A stretch of 64,000 bases of DNA. Source: Rubrivivax sp. Lineage in GTDB: Bacteria; Pseudomonadota; Gammaproteobacteria; Burkholderiales; Burkholderiaceae_C. The notes under the pieces are model-generated. The model saw only the letters and a list, made by a program, of their open reading frames with translations, was not told the origin of the DNA and made no database searches. Shown in pieces: positions 16,233 through 26,951 of the stretch (positions are counted from its first letter, which is position 1; every line of letters starts with the position of its first letter). The stretch spans positions 62,001 through 126,000 of the forward strand of contig JAIYCR010000038.1 in assembly GCA_027487905.1 (NCBI GenBank). Reading direction: 5' to 3'. The translations under genes and the position numbers were made by a program.

Positions 16233-17416
16233 CGGCCCGCCGTTTCGACGGGGTGCGGGTGCTGGTGCTGCGCGCCTTGATGCTGGGCGACCTGCTGTGC
16301 GCCACTCCAGCGCTTCGTGCCTTGCGCGCCGCGATGCCGGGCGCTCGCATCAGCCTGCTGGGCCTGCCGGCGCAGCGCGGACTGGCCGAGCGGCTGGCCT
16401 CGGTGGACGAGCACATCGACTTCCCCGGCTGGCCCGGACTGCCCGAGACCGAAGCGCCCGGCCCGGTGCGCCAGTACCGCTTCGTCGCGGCCATGCGCCG
16501 CCGCCGATTCGACCTGGCCGTGCAGCTGCACGGCAGCGGTTCGGTGGTCAACCCCTTGCTGGCCAGCCTCGGGGCGAGCCACCTCGCCGGGTTCCACGAC
16601 GGCCGCTGCTGGCGACCCACCGGCCCCGGCGCCTGCTTCATCGCGTGGCCGGACACGGGCACCGAAGTCGAGCGGCTGCTGGCGCTCACCGATGCGATGG
16701 GTCTGGCGCGCCAGGGCAGCCAGCTGGACTTTCCGGTCCGCGCCGAGGACCGGCGCGCACTGCTGCAGCGCTGGCCCCAGGTGCAGGACCGCCCCCTGGC
16801 GGTCGTTCACGCAGGCTCGCAGCTGCCCTCGCGCCGGTGGCCGGTGGAACGCTTCGCCGCGGTGGGCGATGCGCTGGTCGAGCGTGGCCTGGCGGTCGTG
16901 CTCACCGGCGGCAGCGCGGAGCTCGCCCTGACCACCGGCGTGGCGCAGGCCATGCGGCACCCGGCGCTGAATCTCGCCGGCGGCACGACGCTGTGGACCC
17001 TGGGCGCGCTGCTCGAGCGTTCCCGACTGCTGGTGAGCAACGACACCGGCCTGTCGCACATCGCAGCGGCACTGGCCATCCCGAGCGTCGTCGTCTCCAG
17101 CGGTGCCGACGCGCTGCGCTGGTCGCCGCACGATGTCGCGCGCCACACCGTGCTCTGGCACCCGACGGCCTGCCGTCCGTGCGCGCATGCCCACTGTCCC
17201 GAGGCCGGTCACCCCTGTGCGATGGGGGTGTCGGTGCAGTCGGTGCTCGACGCGGCCGACCGCGCACTGCGCACAGGCCGCGGGCCATGGCCCACCGGCA
17301 GGCCCGAGCCCTGCCCAGGCGCCACCCACCCCACCTCCCACCCGGACCACGCGCCATGTCCCGCCGCCTGCGAATCCTCACCTGGCACGTCCACGGCAAC
17401 TACCTGTACAACCTGA
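16229..17416 (+). CDS. GT9 heptosyltransferase-like glycosyltransferase, extended C-terminus
   Basis: A 395-residue family 9 enzyme starting with GTG in a GTGA overlap. VLVLRALMLGDLLCATPAL and LLVSNDTGLSHIAAAL are the family motifs, with the Cys-containing end CRPCAHAHCPEAGHPC as in the other GT9 of this operon. The recognisable domain ends near residue 350; the last 40 residues are Pro/Thr/Ser-rich and run 61 bases into the next gene in another frame, so the native stop may have been lost. Confidence 0.87.
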   Translation: MTARRFDGVRVLVLRALMLGDLLCATPALRALRAAMPGARISLLGLPAQRGLAERLASVDEHIDFPGWPGLPETEAPGPVRQYRFVAAMRRRRFDLAVQLHGSGSVVNPLLASLGASHLAGFHDGRCWRPTGPGACFIAWPDTGTEVERLLALTDAMGLARQGSQLDFPVRAEDRRALLQRWPQVQDRPLAVVHAGSQLPSRRWPVERFAAVGDALVERGLAVVLTGGSAELALTTGVAQAMRHPALNLAGGTTLWTLGALLERSRLLVSNDTGLSHIAAALAIPSVVVSSGADALRWSPHDVARHTVLWHPTACRPCAHAHCPEAGHPCAMGVSVQSVLDAADRALRTGRGPWPTGRPEPCPGATHPTSHPDHAPCPAACESSPGTSTATTCTT

Positions 17417-18303
17417 CGCAGGTGCCCCATGAGTGGACTGTCGTGGCCGACCCGGCGCGCAGCACCCACTACAGCGGCCGCAGCGGCGTGCTGCCCTGGG
17501 GCGACAACGTCCACGAGGTGGGGCTGGCCGAACTGCAGCGAAACGAGTTCGATCTGGTCGTCTACCAGCACCGGCGCCAGTGGGAGCACGCCCGCCTGCA
17601 CGAACTCAGCGCCGCCCAGCAGTCACTGCCACGCATCGTGCTGGAGCACGACCCGCCGCTGGAGCATCCGACCGACCAGGTCCACTGGTGCCAGGACCGC
17701 GGTGCCCTGCTGGTGCACGTGACCCCCTGGAACGCGCTGATGTGGGACAGCGGCATCACGCCGGCACGCGTCGTCGAGCACGGCGTGCGCCCGCTGCGCG
17801 AGCTGCCCTGGTCAGGACACCGTGCGCAGGGCCTGGTGGTGGTGAACCACCTGCTGCAGCGCGGCCGCCGCCTGGGTGTGGACATCTACCGCGACATGGC
17901 CGCGCAGCTGCCGCTGCATCTGGTGGGCATGGGCAGCACCGACCTGGGCGGCGCGGGGGAAGTGGCGCAGTTCGACCTGCCGGTGCTGCTGGCCGAGCAC
18001 CGCTTCTTCTTCAACCCCATCCGCTGCACGAGCCTGGGGCTGGCGATCATCGAGGCCATGATGGCGGGCCTTCCTGTGGTGGGGCTGGCCACCACCGAGC
18101 TGGTCACGGTGATCGACAGCGGCCGCAATGGCTATGTGGACACCCGTCCCGACGAGCTCGCGCGCACGATGCGCCAACTGCTGACCGACCGCGGCCTTGC
18201 CGCGCAATGGGGTTCGGCCGGACGGGACACCGCGCAGACACGCTTCGGGATCGGTCGCTTCGTCGACGACTGGCTGCGGGTCATCCGCGAGGTGGCAGGC
18301 TGA
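17356..18303 (+). CDS. GT4-like glycosyltransferase
   Basis: A 315-residue GT-B protein. The N-terminus (LRILTWHVHGNYLYNLTQVPHEW) resembles the GT4 group that recognises acceptors with a WHxHGNY motif. The C-terminus has HRFFFNPIRCTSLGLAIIEA, with the conserved Glu in a PxxxxxxGLAxxEAM arrangement. It is shorter than typical GT4 enzymes (370-400), mainly through a compact N-terminal half. Last gene of the operon; its end overlaps the convergent hybrid-kinase gene by 23 bases. Confidence 0.82.
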   Translation: MSRRLRILTWHVHGNYLYNLTQVPHEWTVVADPARSTHYSGRSGVLPWGDNVHEVGLAELQRNEFDLVVYQHRRQWEHARLHELSAAQQSLPRIVLEHDPPLEHPTDQVHWCQDRGALLVHVTPWNALMWDSGITPARVVEHGVRPLRELPWSGHRAQGLVVVNHLLQRGRRLGVDIYRDMAAQLPLHLVGMGSTDLGGAGEVAQFDLPVLLAEHRFFFNPIRCTSLGLAIIEAMMAGLPVVGLATTELVTVIDSGRNGYVDTRPDELARTMRQLLTDRGLAAQWGSAGRDTAQTRFGIGRFVDDWLRVIREVAG

Positions 18304-20773
18304 TCAAGGCCTCCAGCGTCGCAGGCGACACCGGCTTGACCAGGTGCTCGTCGAATCCGGCCTCGCGCGAGCGCTGACGGTCCTGCTCCTGGCCCCAGCC
18401 GGACACCGCGATGATGCGGACGCCCGCGCCACCCGGCAGCGCGCGGATGGCCCGGCACAGCGCATGGCCGTCCATGCCGGGCAGGCCGATGTCGAGCAAG
18501 GCCACCTCGGGCAGGCGCTCGTGCACCTGCTGCAGCGCCGCCTCGGCGTCGTGGGCGGTGCGCACGGTGTGGCCTTGAAGGCCCAGCAGCAGGGCCAGCA
18601 TTTCCGCTGCGTCCTGGTTGTCGTCCACCACCAGCACCTGGCGGCCAGCGCCGGGCGCATCGCCCAGGGGCAAGGCCTGCGCCGGCGCCGACCCCGTGCC
18701 GCGGGCAGCCCCCGGCCGTCCTGCGACCCCGTCGCCGCCCGCGACGGCATCCGGCGCTACGTCCTCGGCCGCCGGAAGCCGAACGATGAACTCGCTGCCC
18801 CGCCCCGGCCCGTCGCTACAGGCCCGAATGCTGCCGCCGTGCATTTCCACCAGTCCCTTCGCCAACGCCAGGCCGATTCCGAGCCCGCCCTGGGCCCGGT
18901 CCACCTCGGCATGAACCTGCCCGAACATCTCGAAGACCCGGGTGAGGTGCTCCGGGGCAAGCCCGATGCCGCTGTCGCGCACGCTCAGTTCCACCGCGTC
19001 GCCCTGGCGCCGGCCCCGCAGGCGGATGCTGCCGCCCTCGCCGGTGTACTTGGCTGCGTTGGTCAGCAGGTTGGCGCAGACCTGAACCAGGCGCACACGG
19101 TCGCCGCGCAGCCACAGCGGTGTCGGCGGCAGCTCCACCGTCAGCACCTGGCGGGCGCCATCGACCAGCGGCCGCGCCGCCTCGACGGCCGAATCGAAGA
19201 CCTCCGACAGCGCCAGCCGCTGCGGGCGCAGCAGCAGCCTGCCCTTGGCCACGCGCGACACGTCGAGCAGGTCGTCCAGCAGCCGCGCCATCTGGCCCAC
19301 CTGGCGCTCGATGATGGCGCTGCACTGCCCGGTGGGCCCTTCGGGGTGGGTGCGCCGCAGCGACGCCGCTGCCGTCAGGATGGGCGCCAGCGGGTTGCGC
19401 AACTCATGCGCGAGCGTGGCGATGAAGAGGTCTTTCTGCCGATCGGCATCGCGCAGCGCCTGCTCGGTGCGTCGCCGTTCGGTGATGTCCTCGAAGACGG
19501 TGTAGACCTCCGCGCCGCCGCCCGTGTCGCAGGCGGCCACCGGGATGGCGTCGATGCGGATCCATCGCCGCTCGCCGCGCTGCGGGTTCCACACCCCCAT
19601 CACCACGCCCAGCACCGCCTGGCCGCTGGCCAGGGCGCGCATGCTGGGGTGTTCATCGCCGGGGAAGGTGGAGCCGTCTTCGCGGATGGTGTCGTGTTCC
19701 TCCTGGCGGGAGTCGCTGCCCAGGAAGCGCTCGCGGCTCTTGCCCAGGATGCGCTCGGCGGCCGGGTTCATCGCGATGATGTGACCTTGCGCGTCCTGGT
19801 GGACGATGCCTTGCAGCAGGGTCTGGGCAAGCAAGCGGTGCCGGTGCTCGCTCGCCCGAAGCGCCTGCTCGGCACGCCGCTGCTCGCTCACGTCGAGCAC
19901 CAGCGACAACACCCCGCGGGCAGCGCCCTTCCCGTCGAACTGGACGGTGTTGTGCCAGACGCAGTGCAGAACCCGCCGGTCACGGGCGTGGTTGCGGTTG
20001 CGCCAGACGACGCTGGCCGCGCTCGCGCTCAGCAGTCGACGAACCACCTCGCCGACCTGGTCGGCATCTTCGGCATGCACCAGACGCAGGTCGGCCATGG
20101 GTCGGCCGATCACCTCAGAAGCCGTCCAGCCGAACAAACGCTCGGCGGCACCCTCCCAGCGGGTGACCACGCCTTGACGGTCCCACTCGATGACGGCCAT
20201 GGGCGTGTCGGACAGCCCGCTGGGCGGCTGCAGCCGGGCGCCACGATCCTGCGCCTCGCGCTGGCGCAGCCCGGTGATGTCCGTCGCCATGAGCAGCCAG
20301 CACGGCCCGGGTGCCCCTGCGAAGGCGGGCACCGGTTGCAACCGCCCTTGCAGCCACATCCAGCCACCGTCGGGCCGTCGCAGCCGGAAGGTCTGCACCT
20401 CATCCCCTGCGGTGGCGGCGGCTGCGGCCATCGGCAGACCCGCGGCTGGCGCCGGGGCGAAAGCCTGCGGCACCCGCGCCAGGCAGGCCCGGTAGCGGCT
20501 CGAGTCCTCCGGGTGCAGGCGCTGCAGCAGCGGGTCCTCTTCGCCGTCGGCGATGTGCTCGGGAAGGCCCAGCGCCGAGCGCAGCGCCCCATGCAACGCC
20601 CGGGTTCGGTGGGTGCGGGGGTCGTGCACCACCAGCAGCAAGGGCACCGAGCCGAGCACCGTCGCCCAGCTTGCATCGCCCGCCGCGGAGGCCCGCCATC
20701 CGTCGCCGCCGTCCGCGCAGGCCGGGCCGCCCGTGCCGCAGGCCGTCGTTTGCATCACGCCGCGCTCGTCCAT
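18281..20773 (-). CDS. hybrid histidine kinase with three PAS-like sensor domains
   Basis: An 830-residue soluble-looking kinase without obvious transmembrane segments. In order: a PAS-like domain (about 40-180), a second (about 190-315; WEGAAERLFGWTASEVIGRP), a third (about 320-440; MNPAAERILGKSRERFLG), HisKA with AHELRNPLAPI near 457, a HATPase domain (NLLTNAAKYT, DSGIGLAPEHL, GLGIGLALAKGLVEMHGG), and a C-terminal receiver (VLVVDDNQDAAEM, phospho-Asp in LLDIGLPGMDG, Lys in LVKPVS). The PAS domains suggest cytoplasmic sensing. There is no dedicated output gene beside it; the receiver-only proteins nearby could be partners. Confidence 0.92.
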   Translation of the reverse strand: MDERGVMQTTACGTGGPACADGGDGWRASAAGDASWATVLGSVPLLLVVHDPRTHRTRALHGALRSALGLPEHIADGEEDPLLQRLHPEDSSRYRACLARVPQAFAPAPAAGLPMAAAAATAGDEVQTFRLRRPDGGWMWLQGRLQPVPAFAGAPGPCWLLMATDITGLRQREAQDRGARLQPPSGLSDTPMAVIEWDRQGVVTRWEGAAERLFGWTASEVIGRPMADLRLVHAEDADQVGEVVRRLLSASAASVVWRNRNHARDRRVLHCVWHNTVQFDGKGAARGVLSLVLDVSEQRRAEQALRASEHRHRLLAQTLLQGIVHQDAQGHIIAMNPAAERILGKSRERFLGSDSRQEEHDTIREDGSTFPGDEHPSMRALASGQAVLGVVMGVWNPQRGERRWIRIDAIPVAACDTGGGAEVYTVFEDITERRRTEQALRDADRQKDLFIATLAHELRNPLAPILTAAASLRRTHPEGPTGQCSAIIERQVGQMARLLDDLLDVSRVAKGRLLLRPQRLALSEVFDSAVEAARPLVDGARQVLTVELPPTPLWLRGDRVRLVQVCANLLTNAAKYTGEGGSIRLRGRRQGDAVELSVRDSGIGLAPEHLTRVFEMFGQVHAEVDRAQGGLGIGLALAKGLVEMHGGSIRACSDGPGRGSEFIVRLPAAEDVAPDAVAGGDGVAGRPGAARGTGSAPAQALPLGDAPGAGRQVLVVDDNQDAAEMLALLLGLQGHTVRTAHDAEAALQQVHERLPEVALLDIGLPGMDGHALCRAIRALPGGAGVRIIAVSGWGQEQDRQRSREAGFDEHLVKPVSPATLEALISLPPRG

Positions 20774-20889
20774 GCCCTGGAGTCCTTCCGTCCACCCGCA
20801 TCATCTCCACGAACGGCAGGGCCGGCAAGGCCGCGCGCGGAGCCTGTGCGCCCACCAGCCCTCGGGCACCGCCCTTGCCGACGGCGGGG

Positions 20890-22131
20890 ATGAACGCCTT
20901 CGATCGCCGACCCTTCCACGACACGCTGCCCACCGACGGGTGGCACCTGCTGGACGCGACCATGTTCTGGGGCGCCAGCGGCGGCGTGCGCCGGGTCGTG
21001 GAGACCCGGCATGAGCAGCTGCGCCACTTCGGCTGGCGGCACACCGTGCTGGCTCCGGGTTGCGCGCAGAACAGACCGGCCGATCCGGGCCTGCTCGACT
21101 GCGGCGGCCTGCCCATACCCGGCAGCGGCGGCTACCGTTTCGTCCTCCACCGCGCCGGTGCCACCCGGGCCATGGTGCGGGCCGCACCGGACATCATCGA
21201 GTCCGCAGACCCCTATTCGCTCGCCTGGTCGGCGCTGGCCGCCGCGCGCGAACTGCAGGTGCCCGCGGTGGCCTTTGCGCACAGCAACCTGCCGGCACTG
21301 GCCGCGCGGCTGCTGGGCGGTGTCCACGGCCGTGAGCATGCGCTCGGGCGCTGGGCCTCGCGCCGCGCGCGCCACTACCTGGTGGACCTGTACCGCCGCT
21401 TCGACGCGGTGCTCGCGCCCAGCCAGACGCTCGCGCGGCAGCTGCGCCGATGGGGGGTGCCGCGGGTGAGCGTGCAGCCCCTGGGGGTGGACTGCAGCGT
21501 GTTCCGCCCCGCTGCTCGCGACGCCGCCTGGCGAGACGACCTGTGCACCGAGCTGGGTCTGTCGCGCCGGACCCGGCTTTTCGTCTATACAGGGCGCTTC
21601 GCCCCCGAGAAGAACCTGCCGCTGCTGGCCGAATCCATAGCCCGGCTGGGGCCCGGTCATGCACTGCTGATGGTGGGCAGCGGGCCGGTGCAGGTTCGAG
21701 GGGCCCGGGTGTTCCAGCGGCCGTGCGAGCCGGACCGCCGACGCCTGGCCCGCATCGTGGCCAGTTGCGACGCCTACGTCCACGCCGGCGACCAGGAAAC
21801 CTTCGGCCTGGGCGTGCTCGAAGCCATGGCCTGCGCCACCCCGGTCGTCACCGCGGCCACCGGCGGCACGGGTGAGCTGGCCCACCGGGTGGGCATCACG
21901 GTGTCCAGAAGCGGCGCGCAGGCCTGGGCAGACGGCATGCAGGCGGCGCTGTCCGGCGTGGCGCAGGGACTGGCCGAGCAGGCCCTGGAGCGCGCACGCG
22001 AGCACGACTGGCCGCTGGTGCTGGCCCAGATGACCCGCCGCTACCGCCTGCTGATGCAGCGCCACGCGCTGGGGCGGCACGCCACGGCCGAGCGTGCGCC
22101 TGCCTTCGGGGCGGCTGCCGGCAGTGTCTGA
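20890..22131 (+). CDS. GT4 glycosyltransferase
   Basis: A 413-residue GT-B enzyme. The N-terminal half contains the acceptor-side WGASGGVRRVVETRHEQL and the C-terminal half FVYTGRFAPEKNLPLLAES and DQETFGLGVLEAMACATPVV, with the conserved Glu pair of the donor site. Similar to enzymes annotated as alpha-mannosyl or alpha-glucosyltransferases. First gene of a three-gene plus-strand run with the deacetylase and UXS genes; 116 bases separate it from the divergent kinase gene. Confidence 0.87.
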   Translation: MNAFDRRPFHDTLPTDGWHLLDATMFWGASGGVRRVVETRHEQLRHFGWRHTVLAPGCAQNRPADPGLLDCGGLPIPGSGGYRFVLHRAGATRAMVRAAPDIIESADPYSLAWSALAAARELQVPAVAFAHSNLPALAARLLGGVHGREHALGRWASRRARHYLVDLYRRFDAVLAPSQTLARQLRRWGVPRVSVQPLGVDCSVFRPAARDAAWRDDLCTELGLSRRTRLFVYTGRFAPEKNLPLLAESIARLGPGHALLMVGSGPVQVRGARVFQRPCEPDRRRLARIVASCDAYVHAGDQETFGLGVLEAMACATPVVTAATGGTGELAHRVGITVSRSGAQAWADGMQAALSGVAQGLAEQALERAREHDWPLVLAQMTRRYRLLMQRHALGRHATAERAPAFGAAAGSV

Positions 22132-22923
22132 GGACGCTGCGGTCTGCGTGGTGGTGCACGACTGCGCTGCGGCACGCGCGGCCGGATGCGAGGCGGTGCT
22201 GAGCACGCTGCGCGAGGTCGCCGATCGGGCGCGGCAGCCCTTGCCTCTGACCCTGCTGGTGGTGCCGCGATGGCACGGCCAGGCGGGCGACGACAGGGCC
22301 TGGCTGCACCGCCTGCGGACATTGGCCGGCCAGGGCCACGAACTGGCGCTGCACGGCCTCACGCACCGGGACACCGGCCCGCGGCCGCGCAACCTGCTGC
22401 AGTGGCTGGTGCGCCGGCACTACACCGAAAGCGAGGGCGAATTCGCCGCGCTCGACCTGGCCGGCGCGTCGGCCCGGCTGGCCGAGGCGAAGGCCTGGGC
22501 GAGCCGGGCCGGGCTGCCCATCAGCGGCTTCGTGGCGCCCGCCTGGCTGATGAGCGGGCCGGCCCTGCAGGCAGTCGAACAGGCCGGCTTCTCCCACACC
22601 TGCACGCTCAGCCGCATCCTCGCGCTGCCCGGTGGACTGTCGGTGGCCTCGCCCGCACTGGTCTACAGCACCCGAGCCCCCTGGCGCCGGCTGGTGTCCC
22701 TGGGCTGGAACGCGCAGCTCGCCTGGCGCCATCGACGCTCGCCGCTGCTTCGCCTGGACCTTCATCCCGACGACGCCGACCATCCTCAGATCCGGCGCGC
22801 CTGGGCCGGCTGGCTGGAGGAAGCGCTGGGTCACCGCCGTGCGCTGCGCCTGTCCGAAGCGGCGCTGCGCGCAAGGCCCGACCCGGCGGTCGGCTCGGGC
22901 ACGCCGCCTGCCCGAGCGCAGCC

Positions 22924-22927
<4 letters not shown>
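22124..22927 (+). CDS. DUF2334 / polysaccharide-deacetylase-like protein
   Basis: A 267-residue protein of the NodB-related DUF2334 group: CVVVHDCA near the start supplies the Asp, GHELALHGLTHR the His motif of the metal site, and FVAPAWLMS and LRLDLHPDD the later active-site strands. The likely reaction is metal-dependent deacetylation of a glycan. I used the GTG at 22124, which overlaps the GT4 stop by eight bases and gives a natural N-terminus; an in-frame GTG at 22094 would add ten residues. The stop shares ATGA with the UXS gene. Confidence 0.8.
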
Positions 22928-24033
<1,106 letters not shown>

Positions 24034-24481
24034 GGCCCTTCCCACATCTCCGCCTGCTCGGGCTGCAGCTGCAGCAGCAGCAGGTCGGGGTCGTCCGGGC
24101 CGTCGAACCAGGGTCGACCGGCGAGGCTCCACAGCTCGAGCTTGCGCGCGGTCGAGTCCACTCCTCGCAGCGACCCGGTGATGGACACGTAGGTGGAGTC
24201 GCCCTCGTGGCTGAAAGCCAGGTTGGCCAAGGGGACGCCAAGCTCGGTCAGGCCGATCTTCTCGAGCGAGCGGCGGGACACCATCATCCAGACGCAACCC
24301 TGGGCGTCCAGCTCCAGGGGCGTCATGGGTCGGGCCTGCAGGCCGCTGTGCGGATTGGGCAGCGTGAGCATCGCCACCCGCTGGGGGGCGATGCGTTCGG
24401 CCAGCGTCTGCCATTCGGGATTGGCTTGGGGGTGAGTCTTCATCGGCGGCTTTCGGTGCCGTGCATCCGTGCGGGCGGGCT

Positions 24482-24778
24482 TCAGCGCGAGCCCGTGCGC
24501 ATCAGGCGGGTGGCCAGCGCGTAGAGCGCAGCACCCGTGGCGGCGGCCATGACCAGCGAGGCCATCGGACGATGCCGCACCCGGCCCATCGTCCGGCGGG
24601 CCGCGCGGGAGGACTGGCGGACCAGTTCGTCGCGTCCATCGTTCATCCAGCGGGTGCCGGTTCGGGCACTGTCGTGCACGCCCGCAGCCAGCCGGTCGGC
24701 CACCTCCTGGGCGACCGGACGCACCTGGTGCTGCAGGCGGCTGGCGGTGTCGGACAACCAGTGGGAAACGGAATTCAT
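24482..24778 (-). CDS. small single-pass membrane protein (YqjD/ElaB-like)
   Basis: A 98-residue protein: an amphipathic Arg/Gln/Ala-rich helical region (about 1-70) and one C-terminal transmembrane helix (MASLVMAAATGAALYALATR) preceded by HRP. This layout resembles ElaB/YqjD-type ribosome-associated tail-anchored proteins, which are stress induced in E. coli; identity is by architecture only. ATGA overlap with the kinase gene stop and 38 bases before the FMN-protein gene. Confidence 0.65.
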   Translation of the reverse strand: MNSVSHWLSDTASRLQHQVRPVAQEVADRLAAGVHDSARTGTRWMNDGRDELVRQSSRAARRTMGRVRHRPMASLVMAAATGAALYALATRLMRTGSR

Positions 24779-26250
24779 GAGGGGGTCTCCATCGGGGAAG
24801 GGGGTGCGTTGTCGTGGGCAATCGGCGCGCCGGGCTTCACGCTCGACGGTGGGGAGGTCGAGGATGAGGGCGATGGCGACGCGCCACCCGTTTCCTTCAA
24901 GGGCAGCCAGGCCTCGATGACCGTGCCCCCGCCCGGTCGAGAGTCCACATGCATCTGCCCGCCCTGGGCCTCCACCCGATAGCGCATGCCCACCAGCCCG
25001 TGCGAGGCCGCCTTTCGAAGCGTCGGGTCGAAACCCCGCCCATCGTCGGCCACCCGCACCTGCGCCACCGGCAGTCCGCCGCGCACGCCCTTGCCCAGGC
25101 TCACCCGCAGGCGGCGCGCCGCGGCATGCTTGGCGCTGTTGGTCAGGGCTTCCTGCACCAGGCGGAACACCGTGATGTCGCCCGACTCGTCCAGCGTCAC
25201 CGGATGCAGGTCGGTTTCGATCTGGACTTCGCTGCGCTGGGCATGCTCGCGCACCAGGATCTCCAGCGCCGACACCAGGCCGAGGTTGCTCAGCGAGGAC
25301 GGCCGCAGGTCCTCGATGATGCGGCGCTTCAGGCCGATGCCCTGGTTCACCGTCTGATTCAGATGCTCCAGCCGGGCCAGCGCCTCGGCCGAAGGGGCGG
25401 TCATCACCCGCTTGAGCCGTGCGGCGTCCAGCTTCACCGCCGTCAGCAGCGCGCCCAACTCGTCGTGCAGTTCGCGCGCCAGGCGGCTCCGCTCGTCCTC
25501 GCGGGCCGATTGAAGGTGTCCGGCCAGCTCGGTGAGGTCCTCGGTGCGGTGCTGCACCTCGCGCTCCAGTCGGTCGCGCTCGGCGCGCAGGGAGCGCGCG
25601 TGCTCTTCGCGCGCCCGGTCGAAGCGGGCCGTCTGCCGCAGGAAGATGGCCAGGCCCAGCAGGCTCGCCAGGGTCATCAGGTGGATGCCCAGCCGACTGA
25701 CCCGCAGCAGCCGCGCCACGGCCTCGCGCTCGTCGGAGACGCGGCCGGTCTCGATGTCCAGCAACTGCTGGGACAGCGCGCGCACGCTGTCCATGTGCTC
25801 ACGCCCGATGTCGGTGAGCATCACCTCGCGCCAGGCCTCCTCGCGTCCGGCGGCCTTCAGCTCCAGCGTGGTGGCGAGCTCGGACAGCTTGGATTCGCTG
25901 CGGGTGCGCAGCCGCCCCAGCACCTGCTGGGCCTGGGCATCGTCGACGAAATAGCCCTGCAGCCAGGCCAGCGTGTCCTCGACGTCACCGGCCGCGCGGG
26001 TGTAGGGGGTCAGGTACTCGTCCCGTCCGGTCAGCAAGTAGCCGCGCTGACCGGTCTCTGCATCCAGAAGGCCGCGCCACACGCGCTGGATCTGCGCCCG
26101 CGCGAAAGCGCGTTCGCCCAGACGTGCCAGGGCCTGGGCCGACTGCGCATAGCTCACCTCGTTGATCGTCACCACCAAGACGGCCGCCAAGGCCGCCAGC
26201 GGCAGCGTCCAGGCGCTTCGCCGCAAGCGGCGCAGGAATTCGACGGACAT
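24775..26250 (-). CDS. CHASE3-domain sensor histidine kinase (NarX/HisKA_3 type)
   Basis: A 491-residue kinase. TM1 (WTLPLAALAAVLVVTI), a periplasmic CHASE3 domain with GLLDAETGQRGYLLTGRDEYL, TM2 (LMTLASLLGLAIFL), a coiled-coil linker, HisKA_3 phospho-acceptor ARELHDELGALLTAVKLD, and a HATPase with EALTNSAKHAAARRL and DDGRGFDP and GLVGMRYRV. The last 40 residues are Pro/Ser-rich. It is divergent from the NarL-type regulator gene at 26300, its likely partner, with only 49 bases between. ATG 26250 was taken; 26262 is equally possible. Confidence 0.9.
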   Translation of the reverse strand: MSVEFLRRLRRSAWTLPLAALAAVLVVTINEVSYAQSAQALARLGERAFARAQIQRVWRGLLDAETGQRGYLLTGRDEYLTPYTRAAGDVEDTLAWLQGYFVDDAQAQQVLGRLRTRSESKLSELATTLELKAAGREEAWREVMLTDIGREHMDSVRALSQQLLDIETGRVSDEREAVARLLRVSRLGIHLMTLASLLGLAIFLRQTARFDRAREEHARSLRAERDRLEREVQHRTEDLTELAGHLQSAREDERSRLARELHDELGALLTAVKLDAARLKRVMTAPSAEALARLEHLNQTVNQGIGLKRRIIEDLRPSSLSNLGLVSALEILVREHAQRSEVQIETDLHPVTLDESGDITVFRLVQEALTNSAKHAAARRLRVSLGKGVRGGLPVAQVRVADDGRGFDPTLRKAASHGLVGMRYRVEAQGGQMHVDSRPGGGTVIEAWLPLKETGGASPSPSSSTSPPSSVKPGAPIAHDNAPPSPMETPS

Positions 26251-26299
26251 CGCTGGGAACATGCGCCTGCCGGGCATGCCGCATGCCCAAGGCGCAGCC

Positions 26300-26932
26300 A
26301 TGATCCGAGTCGCCATCGCCGATGACCATGCGCTCGTGCGCGCCGGCTTGCGCCAGTTCCTGGGCGAGCATGTGGACCTGCGCGTCGTGGCCGAATGCGC
26401 CAATGCCCAGGACCTGATGGAGGTGGTGCGCTCGGGGGATGTGGATGTGGTGCTGCTGGACCTGTCGATGCCGGGCACCAGCGGCGTGGATGCGCTGCGT
26501 TCCATCAAGTCCCGTGCACCGCAGCTGCCGGTGCTCATCCTCAGCAGCTACCCCGAGGCGCACTACGCCCGAGCGCTGCTCAAGCAGGGGGCGGTGGGCT
26601 ATCTGTCCAAGGACTGCGACCCGCTGGACATCGTCAAGGCCATCCGCACCGTGGCCCGGGGCCGCCGCTACATCAGCGAGGGCGTGGCCGAGCTGCTCGC
26701 CGCGGGGCTGGCCGACCCGCAGGAGCAGTCGCCGCACGAGGCCCTGTCCGAGCGCGAGTTCCAGGTCTTCCTGCGCCTGGCGCAGGGCGAGACCATCGGC
26801 CACCTGGCCGAAAGCCTGTGCCTGAGCGTGAAGACGGTCTCCACCTACCGCAGCCGGGTGATGGAGAAGATGGCCCTGCAGACGAACAGCGACCTCACCT
26901 ACTACGCGCTGACGCACGGCCTCATCCAGTGA
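26300..26932 (+). CDS. NarL/FixJ-type response regulator
   Basis: A 210-residue two-domain regulator: receiver with VAIADDHALVRAG, phospho-Asp in VLLDLSMPG, Lys in YLSKDCD; then a LuxR-type helix-turn-helix (LSEREFQVFLRLAQGETIGHLAESL and LSVKTVSTYRSRVM). It pairs with the divergent CHASE3/HisKA_3 kinase by family match and adjacency. The target promoters are not evident, but the nearby stress genes are candidates. Confidence 0.92.
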   Translation: MIRVAIADDHALVRAGLRQFLGEHVDLRVVAECANAQDLMEVVRSGDVDVVLLDLSMPGTSGVDALRSIKSRAPQLPVLILSSYPEAHYARALLKQGAVGYLSKDCDPLDIVKAIRTVARGRRYISEGVAELLAAGLADPQEQSPHEALSEREFQVFLRLAQGETIGHLAESLCLSVKTVSTYRSRVMEKMALQTNSDLTYYALTHGLIQ

Positions 26933-26951
26933 GGCCCGGCAGCGCACCCGT

